Shown piece after piece: positions 54,222-62,912 of a DNA stretch of 64,000 nt; within the stretch, counting starts at the first letter, position 1, and every line of letters begins with the position of its first letter. The stretch is from an uncultured Clostridia bacterium (GTDB lineage: Bacteria; Bacillota; Clostridia; Oscillospirales; Ruminococcaceae). The position numbers and the translations under genes are program-made. The stretch lies in assembly GCA_947628655.1 (NCBI GenBank), contig CANRAS010000003.1, positions 105,766 through 169,765 on the forward strand, written 5' to 3'. Under the pieces are notes generated by a model. That model was given only the letters and a program-made list of their open reading frames with translations. It made no database searches and was not told where the DNA came from.

Positions 54222-55361
54222 TTATCCCGCAAATATCTGCGTCCAGTACAATGTACCGCCCGATTCATAACAGCCAACGCCTATCATTGTAAATTTACCG
54301 TTAAGGATATTCGCACGGTGTCCCGGTGAATTCATCCAAGCCGTTACAACTCTTTCCGGAGAACGTTGACCGTAAGCGATATTTTCGCCGGATGTGTATA
54401 TTCCGCGCAATGACATCACATAGTCAAGCGGTGAAGAACCGTCGGGGCGAACGTGGTCAAAGTTGCTTACTATTTCGGTAGAGCGCAGATGTGCATACTC
54501 CGCAAGAGTGCTGTTGCTCGTAAGCGGACTTAGCCCGTATTTTGCGCGTTCGATATTGACAAGCCTTACAACCTCGTCAGTATAAGAGGACGCGTTCATT
54601 GTCTTAGGAATGGATTTGCTTTCGGTTTTTCCGCATACGGAACATCTGCGGATTTGTTCACCGTCTGAGGACGCTGTGGCTGTTTTCGTCGTTTCCCATT
54701 CGCCCCAGCTGTGACCGAGCGCGCTCGTGTAGTCGCTTGCGGTTTCATATCCGCAGCGTTCGCAGGTGTTGAGAGTATAGCCGTTCTTTTCACAAGTGGG
54801 TTTTACTGTCGCTGCGGTATACTTATGTCCCAAAGCCGCGGTGTAATCGTCATTGCAGCTGAAACCGCACGTCTTGCAGGTGTACTGTGTATATCCGCTT
54901 GCCGTGCAGGTGGGAGCAACGGTGTTAGTGTCGTAGTTGTGACCGAGCGAATTAATAACATCGCTTGTATACTGCTCCCCGCATTCGCAGAAATGCAGGG
55001 TATATCCCGATTGTGTACAAGTCGGAGCAACTATTTTTTCAGAGTATGTATGCTGATGTGCGGAAGAAGTCGTTGGTTTAGAAGTGCCGTTTGAACTGTT
55101 CGCGCTTGATGAACCGTTTGCGCTTGACGTATTCTTGTCGGACGTCCCGCCCGAAACGCTTGTACTTGAATTACTGTTTGAACCGTTCGCGCCCGCGCCG
55201 TTTTCGGTGCTTGTGCTTTCGGAAACTTCGCTTATATCCGAGGATACCGCCGCGCTTTCACTTGAAACGCCGTAGTATTCCTCTCTCTGCGCGCAGCCCG
55301 AAAGGCTCAGAGCCAATATCGCCGCGCCCAAACAAACGGACAGCAATCTGTTTGATTTCAT
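54222..55361 (-). CDS. CAP-domain lipoprotein with Cys-pair repeats
   Basis: The 379-residue product starts at 55361 with a lipobox SLSGC (C23). A Ser/Asn/Gly linker (about 35-100) leads to three full repeats of about 38 residues with PTC..(S/N)GYT...C..CG...LGH plus a degenerate fourth (about 108-245). The C-terminal CAP/SCP domain (about 255-379) has LVNIERAKYGLSPL, HLRSTEI and SPGHRANIL. CAP proteins of this type are surface-exposed; the role is unknown. Confidence 0.9.
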   Translation of the reverse strand: MKSNRLLSVCLGAAILALSLSGCAQREEYYGVSSESAAVSSDISEVSESTSTENGAGANGSNSNSSTSVSGGTSDKNTSSANGSSSANSSNGTSKPTTSSAHQHTYSEKIVAPTCTQSGYTLHFCECGEQYTSDVINSLGHNYDTNTVAPTCTASGYTQYTCKTCGFSCNDDYTAALGHKYTAATVKPTCEKNGYTLNTCERCGYETASDYTSALGHSWGEWETTKTATASSDGEQIRRCSVCGKTESKSIPKTMNASSYTDEVVRLVNIERAKYGLSPLTSNSTLAEYAHLRSTEIVSNFDHVRPDGSSPLDYVMSLRGIYTSGENIAYGQRSPERVVTAWMNSPGHRANILNGKFTMIGVGCYESGGTLYWTQIFAG

Positions 55362-55423
55362 AGATAAAAACACCCTTTCACTAATAAATCCCGTGAAGAA
55401 AATAAATTTATGTCTGTGATTAT

Positions 55424-55452
55424 ATTTTATCATAATTTTTTTACAATGTCAA
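55424..55452 (-). promoter_or_regulatory. Sigma-A promoter of the CAP lipoprotein gene
   Basis: On the minus strand TTGACA and TAAAAT are separated by 17 bases. Between here and the purE promoter (55453-55641) I see only AT-rich sequence without a gene. Confidence 0.78.
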
Positions 55453-55641
55453 GTTATTTGGCAATTTTGTACAATATAACATATTTTGCCGTCGTACCGC
55501 CCCGTAATATTCACTTTTGTTCGGAAATGTGATAAAACCGCCGTTTGTTCGCGGTACATTTTCGGAGTAACGGCAAAATGACTAGTTTTTTTTTGTTTTT
55601 CTGCCAAAAACTATATATTTTGTTAAAAATAAAAAAAATGC

Positions 55642-55670
55642 TTGCATTTCATCAAAATATGGTGTAAAAT
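55642..55670 (+). promoter_or_regulatory. Sigma-A promoter of the purine operon
   Basis: TTGCAT and TAAAAT are separated by 17 bases. The predicted start near 55677 gives a purE leader of about 180 bases. A guanine riboswitch, often found here in Firmicutes, was looked for and not seen. Confidence 0.75.
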
Positions 55671-55726
55671 AAATTATAGATGGTTGCTTTGCCGTATAAT
55701 ATCCAAGTTTCTGACAGGAGATGGCG

Positions 55727-55798
55727 ATGATGAACAGATTTACGGGTTTCGTTCAGACGTTTGGCGGATTTTTACGGCATTTTTGCACAAAAAAATAA
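55727..55798 (+). CDS. Candidate Phe-rich leader peptide of the purine operon
   Basis: After AGGAG (55716-55720), ATG codons at 55727 and 55730 open a frame of 22-23 residues, MMNRFTGFVQTFGGFLRHF followed by CTKK, with five Phe. It stops nine bases before a terminator stem. It was too short for gene finders and may be a regulatory leader peptide. It has no known homologue that I can name, so coding status rests on the ribosome site and position. Confidence 0.5.
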   Translation: MMNRFTGFVQTFGGFLRHFCTKK

Positions 55799-55806
55799 AT
55801 TTCGGG

Positions 55807-55836
55807 ATTAGCTGTATATTTGTACGGCTAATTTTT
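55807..55836 (+). terminator. Attenuator-like terminator in the purE leader
   Basis: ATTAGCTGTA pairs with TACGGCTAAT (ten pairs, one G-U) over a six-base loop, followed by TTTTTAT. It lies 20 bases before purE. GCTGTA of its left arm can instead pair with TACGGC at 55773-55778 inside the leader reading frame, a possible antiterminator. Confidence 0.7.
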
Positions 55837-55856
55837 ATTTGAAAGGAAGAATGTTT

Positions 55857-56351
55857 ATGGCTGAAAAGAAAGTTGCGGTAATTATGGGAAGCGACAGCGA
55901 TCTGCCCACCGTAAAGAAAGCGGTTGACGAACTGAAAAGCTACGGCGTGCCGTACGAATGTCACATTATGTCTGCGCACAGAACGCCTGCCGCCGCCGCC
56001 GAGTTTTCTTCAAAGGCAAAGGAAAACGGCTTTGGCGTTATAATCTGCGCGGCGGGAATGGCGGCGCATTTGGCGGGCGTAATTGCCGCTTACACGACCC
56101 TGCCCGTAATCGGCATACCGTGCAGTTCCAAAAACTTTGACGGTATGGACGCGCTGTTGGCAACTGTTCAGATGCCGTCGGGAATACCCGTCGCGACTGT
56201 GGCGGTGGACGGCGCAAAGAACGCCGCGATACTTGCGGTGCAGATGCTGGCGCTGTCCGATGAAGTCCTTGCCGAAAAACTGAAACTTGCAAAACAAGCA
56301 ATGGCGGCGCAGATAGAGGAAAAGGACAGAAAATTGCAGGAGGAAATCTAA
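55857..56351 (+). CDS. purE: 5-(carboxyamino)imidazole ribonucleotide mutase PurE
   Basis: PurE produces CAIR in de novo purine synthesis. The 164-residue protein has [14 protein letters not shown], the SAHRTP motif, [16 protein letters not shown] and the [25 protein letters not shown] block. No purK follows, so either purK lies elsewhere or the substrate forms without it. The ATG at 55857 follows AAAGGAAG. It opens a long operon. Confidence 0.95.
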   Translation: MAEKKVAVIMGSDSDLPTVKKAVDELKSYGVPYECHIMSAHRTPAAAAEFSSKAKENGFGVIICAAGMAAHLAGVIAAYTTLPVIGIPCSSKNFDGMDALLATVQMPSGIPVATVAVDGAKNAAILAVQMLALSDEVLAEKLKLAKQAMAAQIEEKDRKLQEEI

Positions 56352-56401
56352 ATCGCGGTTTTACGCGAAACTTTGAAAAATATTTTAGGAGGATAAAGAA
56401 A

Positions 56402-57115
56402 ATGGCAAACGTAACAAAAGGCGAACAGCTTTACGAGGGAAAGGCAAAGAAAGTCTTTGCGACGAGCGACCCCGACCTTGTAATTGTCGATTACAAGGAC
56501 GACGCTACCGCGTTCAACGGCGAGAAAAAAGGCACGATAACGGGCAAGGGCGTTATCAACAACAAAATGACGAACTATATGTTCAAATTGCTGGAGCAAG
56601 AGGGCGTTCCGACGCATTTGGTCGAGGAACTTTCCGACCGCGAAACTCTTGTGAAGAAAGTGGAGATTGTACCGCTTGAGGTAATCGTGCGCAATGTTGC
56701 CGCGGGCAGTTTCTCAAAGAAACTCGGAATAGAGGAGGGCAGAAAGCTGTCCTGCCCGACATTGGAGTTCAGCTATAAGAACGACGACTTGGGCGACCCG
56801 TTCATTAACAGCTACTATGCATTAGCGCTTGACCTTGCAACAAAGGAAGAGCTTGATACAATAGCGGAATACGCGTTTAAAGTGAACTCGTTTATGCTCA
56901 AATTCTTTAAGGATATAAATGTTGACCTTATCGACTTTAAAATCGAGTTCGGGCGTTTCCACGGGAAAATACTGCTTGCTGATGAAATTTCGCCCGACAC
57001 ATGCAGATTTTGGGATTCCACAACGCACGAGAAACTTGACAAAGACCGTTTCCGCCGTGATATGGGCGGCGTTGAGGACGCTTACAACGAGATGATGCGG
57101 CGTATTTTCGGTTAA
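56402..57115 (+). CDS. purC: SAICAR synthetase PurC
   Basis: PurC joins CAIR and aspartate with ATP. The 237-residue protein has the family start [12 protein letters not shown], the [12 protein letters not shown] segment, [18 protein letters not shown] and the [13 protein letters not shown] signature. GGAGGATAAAG precedes the ATG. The length is normal for bacterial PurC. Confidence 0.97.
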   Translation: MANVTKGEQLYEGKAKKVFATSDPDLVIVDYKDDATAFNGEKKGTITGKGVINNKMTNYMFKLLEQEGVPTHLVEELSDRETLVKKVEIVPLEVIVRNVAAGSFSKKLGIEEGRKLSCPTLEFSYKNDDLGDPFINSYYALALDLATKEELDTIAEYAFKVNSFMLKFFKDINVDLIDFKIEFGRFHGKILLADEISPDTCRFWDSTTHEKLDKDRFRRDMGGVEDAYNEMMRRIFG

Positions 57116-57145
57116 ACTTATTTGCTTGAATTAAGGTGAATTCTG

Positions 57146-58570
57146 ATGTTCAATAATATTCATGAAGAATGCGGCGTTTTCGGCGTTTACACGAACGATA
57201 AAGAAAATGTCGCGAGTATGACATATTTCGCGCTGTATGCGCTTCAGCACCGCGGGCAGGAAAGCTGCGGCATTGTCGTAAACGACCGCGGAGTGTTTAG
57301 AACGCATAAGGGCTTGGGACTTGTAAACGAAGTGTTTTCGGAACGCGTTTTGAGAGAGTTTGAACAGGGCAGGGCGGCGATCGGTCATGTTCGCTATTCC
57401 ACAACGGGCGATGTCAACACCGCAAACTGTCAGCCGATGACTGTTCGGCATATCAAGGGCGCGCTTGCGATAGCGCATAACGGCAACCTGATAAACGCGC
57501 TTGACCTGCGGCGCGAGTTTGAGATGAACGGCGCGATTTTCCATTCGACAAGCGACACGGAGGTCATCTCCTACGCGATTACGCGCGAACGTCTTGAAAG
57601 CGGTTCGATACAAGAGGCGCTTGAAAAGGCGATGTATAAGATAAAGGGCGCATATTCGCTCGTGCTGATGTCGCCGAAAAAACTGCTTGCGGCGCGTGAC
57701 CCGCACGGCTTTAGACCCCTTTGTTTGGGCGAACTTCCGAACGGGGCGGGGTATGTCGTTTCGAGTGAAACCTGCGCTTTGGACAGTATCGGCGCAAAAT
57801 TCCTGCGCGATGTCGAACCCGGCGAGATAGTCGTAATAGACGAAAACGGCATTGAAAGCATAAAGACGCATTGCGGGCAGGAACATACAATGTGTGTGTT
57901 TGAATTTGTGTATTTTGCGCGTCCCGACAGCGTAATACAAGGTGCGAGCGTTCATAACGCCAGACTTCGCGCGGGGCATTTTCTTGCCAAAGAACACCCT
58001 GTAGACGCCGATGTTGTTATCGGCTGTCCCGACAGCGGGCTTGACGCGGCGCTGGGATTTTCGCAGGAGAGCGGTATCCCGTACGGCGTAGGATTTATCA
58101 AAAACCGCTATATCGGCAGAACGTTCATTCAGCCGACGCAGATTATGCGCGACAACGCCGTTAAGATAAAGCTGAATGTAATCAAGGAAACCGTCGCGGG
58201 CAAGCGGGTGGTATTAGTAGACGACAGCATTGTGCGCGGTACTACTTCCGCAAAGGTCGTAAAACTGCTCAGAAACGCGGGAGCAAAGGAGATACATATG
58301 AGAATTTCCGCGCCTCCGTTTATCAGCGAGTGTTATTTCGGCACGGATATAGACAGCAAGGACAAGCTGATCGCGAATAAACACACCGTAGATGAGATAG
58401 CGAAGATAATCGGTGTGGACAGTTTGGGATTTTTGAGTACGGACGGCGTTGTGAGAATTGCCGAGAACGCAGACTGCGGTTTCTGCTGCGGCTGTTTTAC
58501 GGGAAAATATCCGATAGAAGTGCCGAAGGAGTTCCCGAAAGACAAGTTTGAGATGAAGTTTGAAGAGTAA
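57146..58570 (+). CDS. purF: Amidophosphoribosyltransferase PurF
   Basis: PurF makes phosphoribosylamine from PRPP and glutamine, the first committed step. The 474-residue protein has a short propeptide (MFNNIHEE) to be removed before nucleophile C9 and the PRPP motif VVLVDDSIVRGTTS. Cys in TMCVFEF, SECYFG and CGFCCGC match the Fe-S ligands of the Bacillus-type enzyme, so it is probably oxygen-labile. A hairpin at 58591-58609 lies before purM. Confidence 0.97.
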   Translation: MFNNIHEECGVFGVYTNDKENVASMTYFALYALQHRGQESCGIVVNDRGVFRTHKGLGLVNEVFSERVLREFEQGRAAIGHVRYSTTGDVNTANCQPMTVRHIKGALAIAHNGNLINALDLRREFEMNGAIFHSTSDTEVISYAITRERLESGSIQEALEKAMYKIKGAYSLVLMSPKKLLAARDPHGFRPLCLGELPNGAGYVVSSETCALDSIGAKFLRDVEPGEIVVIDENGIESIKTHCGQEHTMCVFEFVYFARPDSVIQGASVHNARLRAGHFLAKEHPVDADVVIGCPDSGLDAALGFSQESGIPYGVGFIKNRYIGRTFIQPTQIMRDNAVKIKLNVIKETVAGKRVVLVDDSIVRGTTSAKVVKLLRNAGAKEIHMRISAPPFISECYFGTDIDSKDKLIANKHTVDEIAKIIGVDSLGFLSTDGVVRIAENADCGFCCGCFTGKYPIEVPKEFPKDKFEMKFEE

Positions 58571-58632
58571 TTTTTGCAAAAGAACGTTTCATAACGTCAA
58601 AAACGTTATAACAAAGCCAAAAGGAGTATGAG

Positions 58633-59667
58633 ATGAAAAGTTACAGTGAGAGTTATAAGGCGGCGGGCGTTGATGTAACGGCAGGTTATGAGAGCGTACG
58701 CCTGATGAAGAACGATGTAGAGCGCACGAAGATACCGGGCTGTATTTCGGGCATAGGCGGTTTTGGGGGATTGTTTCAGCTTGATTTAAGCGGTATGAAA
58801 GAACCCGTGCTTGTGTCGGGTACGGACGGCGTGGGTACTAAGCTGAAAATCGCTATGCTGCTTGATAAGCACGATACCATAGGAATAGACTGCGTTGCGA
58901 TGTGCGTAAACGACATTATCTGCTGCGGCGCAAGACCGCTTTATTTCCTCGACTATATCGCGATAGGGAAGAACTTTCCCGAAAAGGTAGCGCAGATAGT
59001 CAAGGGCGTGGCGGACGGCTGCGTTATGGCGGGCTGTGCGCTTGTCGGCGGAGAAACGGCGGAACACCCCGGAATGATGGCGGAAGATGAATACGACATC
59101 GCGGGCTATTCAACGGGTATCGTCGATAAGTCTAAAATCATCGACAACAACACGATAAAAGAGGGCGACGCGATAATAGGCATTGCGTCAAGCGGTGTTC
59201 ATTCAAACGGTTTTTCGCTTGTCAGAAAGGTTTTCAACATAAACGAACAGAAAGTCAAGACGTTCATTCCCGAACTTGGAAAGTCATTAGGCGAGGATCT
59301 GCTCACCCCGACAAGAATTTATGTAAAACCCGTGCTTGATTTAATATCCAAACTCCCCGTAAAGGGAATTTCCCACATAACGGGCGGGGGATTTTACGAG
59401 AATATCCCGCGTATGCTCCCCGACGGCGTTTCGGCGAAGATAAACAAGGGCAGTTTCCCCGTCCTGCCGATTTTCTCGCTTATTCAAAAAGAGGGAAACA
59501 TTTCAGAACACGATATGTTCAATACGTTCAATATGGGCATAGGAATGGCAATAGCCGTTGATAAGGAGAACGCCGAAAAAGCCGTTGACATTCTCGAGCA
59601 GAACGGCGAAAAGGCTTACATCATCGGCGAAACAGTCAAATCTGATGACGGGGTGATTTTCGCATAA
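58633..59667 (+). CDS. purM: AIR synthetase PurM
   Basis: PurM converts FGAM to AIR with ATP. The 344-residue protein has [35 protein letters not shown], the [12 protein letters not shown] signature and [15 protein letters not shown]. It ends with a one-base overlap with the next, unrelated gene. FGAM synthetase (purL/Q/S) is not in the window. Confidence 0.97.
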   Translation: MKSYSESYKAAGVDVTAGYESVRLMKNDVERTKIPGCISGIGGFGGLFQLDLSGMKEPVLVSGTDGVGTKLKIAMLLDKHDTIGIDCVAMCVNDIICCGARPLYFLDYIAIGKNFPEKVAQIVKGVADGCVMAGCALVGGETAEHPGMMAEDEYDIAGYSTGIVDKSKIIDNNTIKEGDAIIGIASSGVHSNGFSLVRKVFNINEQKVKTFIPELGKSLGEDLLTPTRIYVKPVLDLISKLPVKGISHITGGGFYENIPRMLPDGVSAKINKGSFPVLPIFSLIQKEGNISEHDMFNTFNMGIGMAIAVDKENAEKAVDILEQNGEKAYIIGETVKSDDGVIFA

Positions 59668-60185
59668 TGGGACTGTTTAACTTCTCAAAACCGAAAAGCC
59701 TTATTGCGCCCGCAGATTTAAAAGTCGAACTCGCAGATGACAGCATTGTCATAAACGGTCTGCCCGTCGATATTCCAACGCATATCGACGCGCTTACTAA
59801 GCGCTTTGGCAAGCCGCGCAAGACCGTCTATAAGGGAAAGAATAACATAAATTTCTCGTGGGACGAACTCGGAATATGCTGTTATACCCATAACGGCGCG
59901 GTCGTGTATTGCCTTGAGATAAGGCTGAACGCGGGCGAGATTTGCCCTAAACACTATCCCGCCGAATTTTTCAAGGGCAAGCTACTTATAAACGGTATGC
60001 CGTGGCTAGACGCGGTAAAGACCGCCCCGCCTACGCCGATTGCTCCCGGAGAACCTGAATTTTTCCGTGAGATTACGCTCGGAAACAACAGCGCCGTCGC
60101 GGAGTATGTGGATTTTATGCAGGACGAAAACACACGCACCGAAAAGGATTTCACAACCGTGTCGGTTCAGCTTAAAGAGGACTAG
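59667..60185 (+). CDS. Uncharacterised protein, first of a tandem paralogous pair
   Basis: The 172-residue soluble protein is not one I can name. It shares a core with the next gene: (I/V)ING..(V/I)D(I/V)P(T/S)HIDA..K..GKPRKT, then SWD.LG(I/V)YC and GAV, and later INGMPW.DA. The set of short strands resembles beta-sandwich families seen among immunity-like or DUF7738-type proteins, which I give only as a possibility. It starts in the purM stop codon (TAATG). Confidence 0.65.
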   Translation: MGLFNFSKPKSLIAPADLKVELADDSIVINGLPVDIPTHIDALTKRFGKPRKTVYKGKNNINFSWDELGICCYTHNGAVVYCLEIRLNAGEICPKHYPAEFFKGKLLINGMPWLDAVKTAPPTPIAPGEPEFFREITLGNNSAVAEYVDFMQDENTRTEKDFTTVSVQLKED

Positions 60186-60187
60186 CG

Positions 60188-60700
60188 ATGTCTTTTGCGA
60201 AAAAAACACCTCCCATATCGCTTGATATTGCCTTTGACGAGGACAGAATACTGATAAACGGCTCGAATATTGACGTTCCGTCGCACATAGACGCTTTCGT
60301 GAAAATCCTCGGCAAACCGCGAAAAACCACCTATCCCGATGAAAGGAAATCCCGCCCCGATAATGCGCTTTCGTCAAAGCGTGTGAATTACTCGTGGGAC
60401 AGTTTGGGCGTTTATTGCCTGACGAGCAACGGCGCAGTAGTGAACACATTTGGGATAAGAATGAACGGCGGATATGTGCGCCCGCGGCACTTTCCGAACT
60501 GTTTTTTCGACGGTATTCTTAAAATCAGCGGAATGCCGTGGGAGGACGCGTTTAAAACACTTCCGTATTACGGAGAGCCGAACGCTGTTTTTAAAAGGCT
60601 GGATTTGGGAATATACGCCGCGAACGGCGGTTACATTGACAAAAATTCCCCCGAAAAGGGGTATATGATAGTGGAAATTCAGCTTAAAAAATTGAGGTGA
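60188..60700 (+). CDS. Uncharacterised protein, second of a tandem paralogous pair
   Basis: The 170-residue protein is a diverged copy of the preceding one, aligned through ILINGSNIDVPSHIDAF, GKPRKTTY, NYSWDSLGVYC and SGMPWEDAF. It starts two bases after its neighbour, which suggests tandem duplication. No signal peptide or membrane segment. Its stop lies just before purN, and its position inside a purine operon gives no clear function. Confidence 0.65.
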   Translation: MSFAKKTPPISLDIAFDEDRILINGSNIDVPSHIDAFVKILGKPRKTTYPDERKSRPDNALSSKRVNYSWDSLGVYCLTSNGAVVNTFGIRMNGGYVRPRHFPNCFFDGILKISGMPWEDAFKTLPYYGEPNAVFKRLDLGIYAANGGYIDKNSPEKGYMIVEIQLKKLR

Positions 60701-60705
60701 ACGTT

Positions 60706-61332
60706 ATGAAGAACATAGTGGTATTGGTGTCGGGCGGGGGTACGAACCTGCAAGCCCTTATAGACGCGCAAAACCGCGGCGAAATAAAAGGCGGAAAGAT
60801 AACCTGCGTTATCTCGTCAAAAGAGGGCGCGTATGCTTTGGAAAGAGCAAAGAACGCGGGTATACCCGCCGTAACGCTCCCGCGAAAGGATTTTCCCGAC
60901 AGTAAGACCTACAGTGAGGAAATTCTCCGCGAACTTAATAACCAAAAGGCTGATTTGGTTGTCCTCGCGGGATTTATGACGATACTCGACGAGTGCGTTA
61001 CAAAAGCGTACCCGTATAAGATAATAAATGTTCACCCTGCGCTGATACCGAGTTTCTGCGGAGAGGGTTTCTACGGGCTTAAAGTCCACGAGGCGGCGCT
61101 TGCGTACGGAGTTAAGGTTTCTGGCGCTACTATTCATTTTGTGAACGAACAAGCGGACGCTGGCGCGATTATTCTTCAAGGAACAGTCGAGGTGGCAAAC
61201 GGCGAAACGCCCGAAACTTTACAGAGAAAGATTATGGAAAACGTAGAGTGGAAACTTCTTCCGAAAGCGGTTTCGCTGTTTTGCGAGGACAGGATCACCA
61301 TTCGCGGCGGAAAGGCTTATGTAGATGTGTGA
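60706..61332 (+). CDS. purN: Phosphoribosylglycinamide formyltransferase PurN
   Basis: PurN formylates GAR with 10-formyl-THF, the product of fhs further upstream in the window. The 208-residue protein has VVLVSGGGTNLQALIDA, catalytic Asn/His/Asp in INVHPALIPSF and HFVNEQADAG, and AGFMTIL. The ATG at 60706 follows GAGGTGA; the GTG at 60697 is less likely. The end overlaps the next gene by eight bases. Confidence 0.96.
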   Translation: MKNIVVLVSGGGTNLQALIDAQNRGEIKGGKITCVISSKEGAYALERAKNAGIPAVTLPRKDFPDSKTYSEEILRELNNQKADLVVLAGFMTILDECVTKAYPYKIINVHPALIPSFCGEGFYGLKVHEAALAYGVKVSGATIHFVNEQADAGAIILQGTVEVANGETPETLQRKIMENVEWKLLPKAVSLFCEDRITIRGGKAYVDV

Positions 61333-61597
61333 AAAGTGTTCGGATATTAAGCTTGTAAAATTGTTCCGTTCGCCGATGGAGTATACGCAGACGGTGGAAT
61401 ATATAAAGGCGCTTATCGCAGGCGGCGATTTCACGCTCGTTTCGGGAAATTGCCCGCTTGACGGGGTAAAGGACGCCGACGGGCATTGGGCTGACGATAT
61501 AATTTATCATTTAATTCGCTGCGAAAACTGCAAGCAGGAGTTTTCCTGCTGCTGCAATACCTATCGCGGCGGCGGGAGTTTTGGAAAGGGAAGATAA
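61325..61597 (+). CDS. Small Cys-rich uncharacterised protein
   Basis: The 90-residue protein has an N-terminal CEKC pair, a CPLDG, and a C-terminal CENCKQEFSCCC segment followed by NTYRGGGSFGKG. The paired Cys suggest a zinc site. Similar short proteins with this ending occur in gut Firmicutes without assigned function, as far as I recall. It overlaps the end of purN by eight bases in another frame, so it is co-translated. Confidence 0.65.
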   Translation: MCEKCSDIKLVKLFRSPMEYTQTVEYIKALIAGGDFTLVSGNCPLDGVKDADGHWADDIIYHLIRCENCKQEFSCCCNTYRGGGSFGKGR

Positions 61598-61606
61598 GGA
61601 AGCGGT

Positions 61607-62137
61607 ATGAACGACTATTCACTTCGCGTAAGCGAAAAATACTTCAACAGCCTTGAGGGCATTTTAAAGTCAGAACTTTTCGGTATGAAGATACCGTTCG
61701 CGGCGAAAAACTGCGAGGAACTCTATGCGGAACGCTGCGCGGAGCATTTTGAAAAGATAACGCCCGCAAATCTCAAAGACCACACGGCGCTTTATTCCTG
61801 CCTGGAGGCTCTTTGCGAATACGTCGCGGATTTAATTGAGGAAAACGATTTTGACTTGGGTGACGTGTTTTTTGACAGCTATTCGGACGTTTCCGAACTG
61901 ATTAAACTAATAGAACCCGAACAGATTACGTTCGAGCGGTTTAAGTATCTCTCCGACGAGGAATGTCCCGCGGCGTACAGTATGAAGTTCATTTTTAAAC
62001 CTGTTCCCGATGAAATAATGGAAATCGCCCTTCACGGCGACGAGCCTGTATACGCGGGAAGTTACCGCAAAGTAAGCCCGTGGAATGAAAATCTGGCAAA
62101 GAAGAAATACAACTATCTGAAAGGACACTCGTCTTGA
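61607..62137 (+). CDS. Uncharacterised acidic protein
   Basis: The 176-residue soluble protein is rich in Glu and Asp and mostly helical in appearance, with LEALCEYVADLIEENDFD and MKFIFKPVPDEIMEIALHGDEPVYAG. No family was recognised. AAGGAAG precedes the ATG. It overlaps the following lipoprotein gene by four bases (TTGA). Confidence 0.6.
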   Translation: MNDYSLRVSEKYFNSLEGILKSELFGMKIPFAAKNCEELYAERCAEHFEKITPANLKDHTALYSCLEALCEYVADLIEENDFDLGDVFFDSYSDVSELIKLIEPEQITFERFKYLSDEECPAAYSMKFIFKPVPDEIMEIALHGDEPVYAGSYRKVSPWNENLAKKKYNYLKGHSS

Positions 62138-62844
62138 AACGCGGAATATTCGTGCCAATAGTAATACTTTGCGCGGCATTGCTCGGAGGTTGTGACGGTT
62201 CGGGTACAAGCCATACGCCGATACCCGTTACACGGCAAAGCATTGAAAGCAGAAGTGTTCGGACGTTCCAAGACGGTTCTTCGGTCGGCAGTTCTTCAAG
62301 CAGTCAACAGAGCGCGGAAAGTTCGTCAAGCGTCGTTTCGGCGTCGGTTTCACATACGGAAGAACCGCCTGTTGAGGTTCAATCGACGACAAGCAGTTCA
62401 GCGCCCGCGTCGGTGACGAGTTCGCAAAGCGCTGTTTCAAGCCGTCCTGAAAGCGCACCGCCGTTTTCGTCAAGTGTTAAAAGCGCTGAAAGTACGCAAA
62501 GCACAAACGGCACAACAAGCACGAAAGCGCCGAATACGGTACAAAGCACGGTTTCAGGCACTTCCGTTTCTTCGGCGGAAATTTCCGCGCCCGTGACTTC
62601 AAGCGAGGAAAGCGTTTCAAGCGCAGGCACCGCGCCCGAAGTTTCTTCGGAATTTACATCCGGCAGTATTTTCAAAGACCCCTATAATTTTGACGGAGTT
62701 GTGTATATTGCCATATCGGATATTAATAAAAAGACGGGTAAGTTTCATTCAAGCCCCTATTGCGGTAATGTAAAGAACGTTATGGGAATAACGGCAAACG
62801 AGGCTTTGAAAGACGGATATTCACCGTGCGACAAGTGCTGGTAA
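62134..62844 (+). CDS. Lipoprotein with Ser-rich linker and C-terminal Cys/His motif
   Basis: The 236-residue product starts at TTG overlapping the previous stop. A signal peptide with lipobox LLGGC (C20) is followed by a linker of about 150 residues dominated by Ser, Thr, Ala and Glu. The C-terminal 60 residues hold KFHSSPYC and GYSPCDKCW, a His/three-Cys pattern like metal-binding motifs on secreted nucleases and hydrolases of Firmicutes. No catalytic domain is attached here. Confidence 0.7.
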   Translation: MKRGIFVPIVILCAALLGGCDGSGTSHTPIPVTRQSIESRSVRTFQDGSSVGSSSSSQQSAESSSSVVSASVSHTEEPPVEVQSTTSSSAPASVTSSQSAVSSRPESAPPFSSSVKSAESTQSTNGTTSTKAPNTVQSTVSGTSVSSAEISAPVTSSEESVSSAGTAPEVSSEFTSGSIFKDPYNFDGVVYIAISDINKKTGKFHSSPYCGNVKNVMGITANEALKDGYSPCDKCW

Positions 62845-62912
62845 ACGGTTAAATTCCGCTTTGCAGGAAAATGCAAGGCGTAATACAGAATAATATAATG
62901 GAGGATAAAAGT

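Noticed and set aside
55453..55856. Guanine (purine) riboswitch before purE
   Set aside because: The conserved core and its paired loops could not be found. The leader instead holds a small reading frame and a terminator.
57131..57997. Long open frame (288 codons) on the minus strand opposite purF
   Set aside because: It is the antisense shadow of purF, which has full family motifs. The antisense product has no recognisable domain and no ribosome site.
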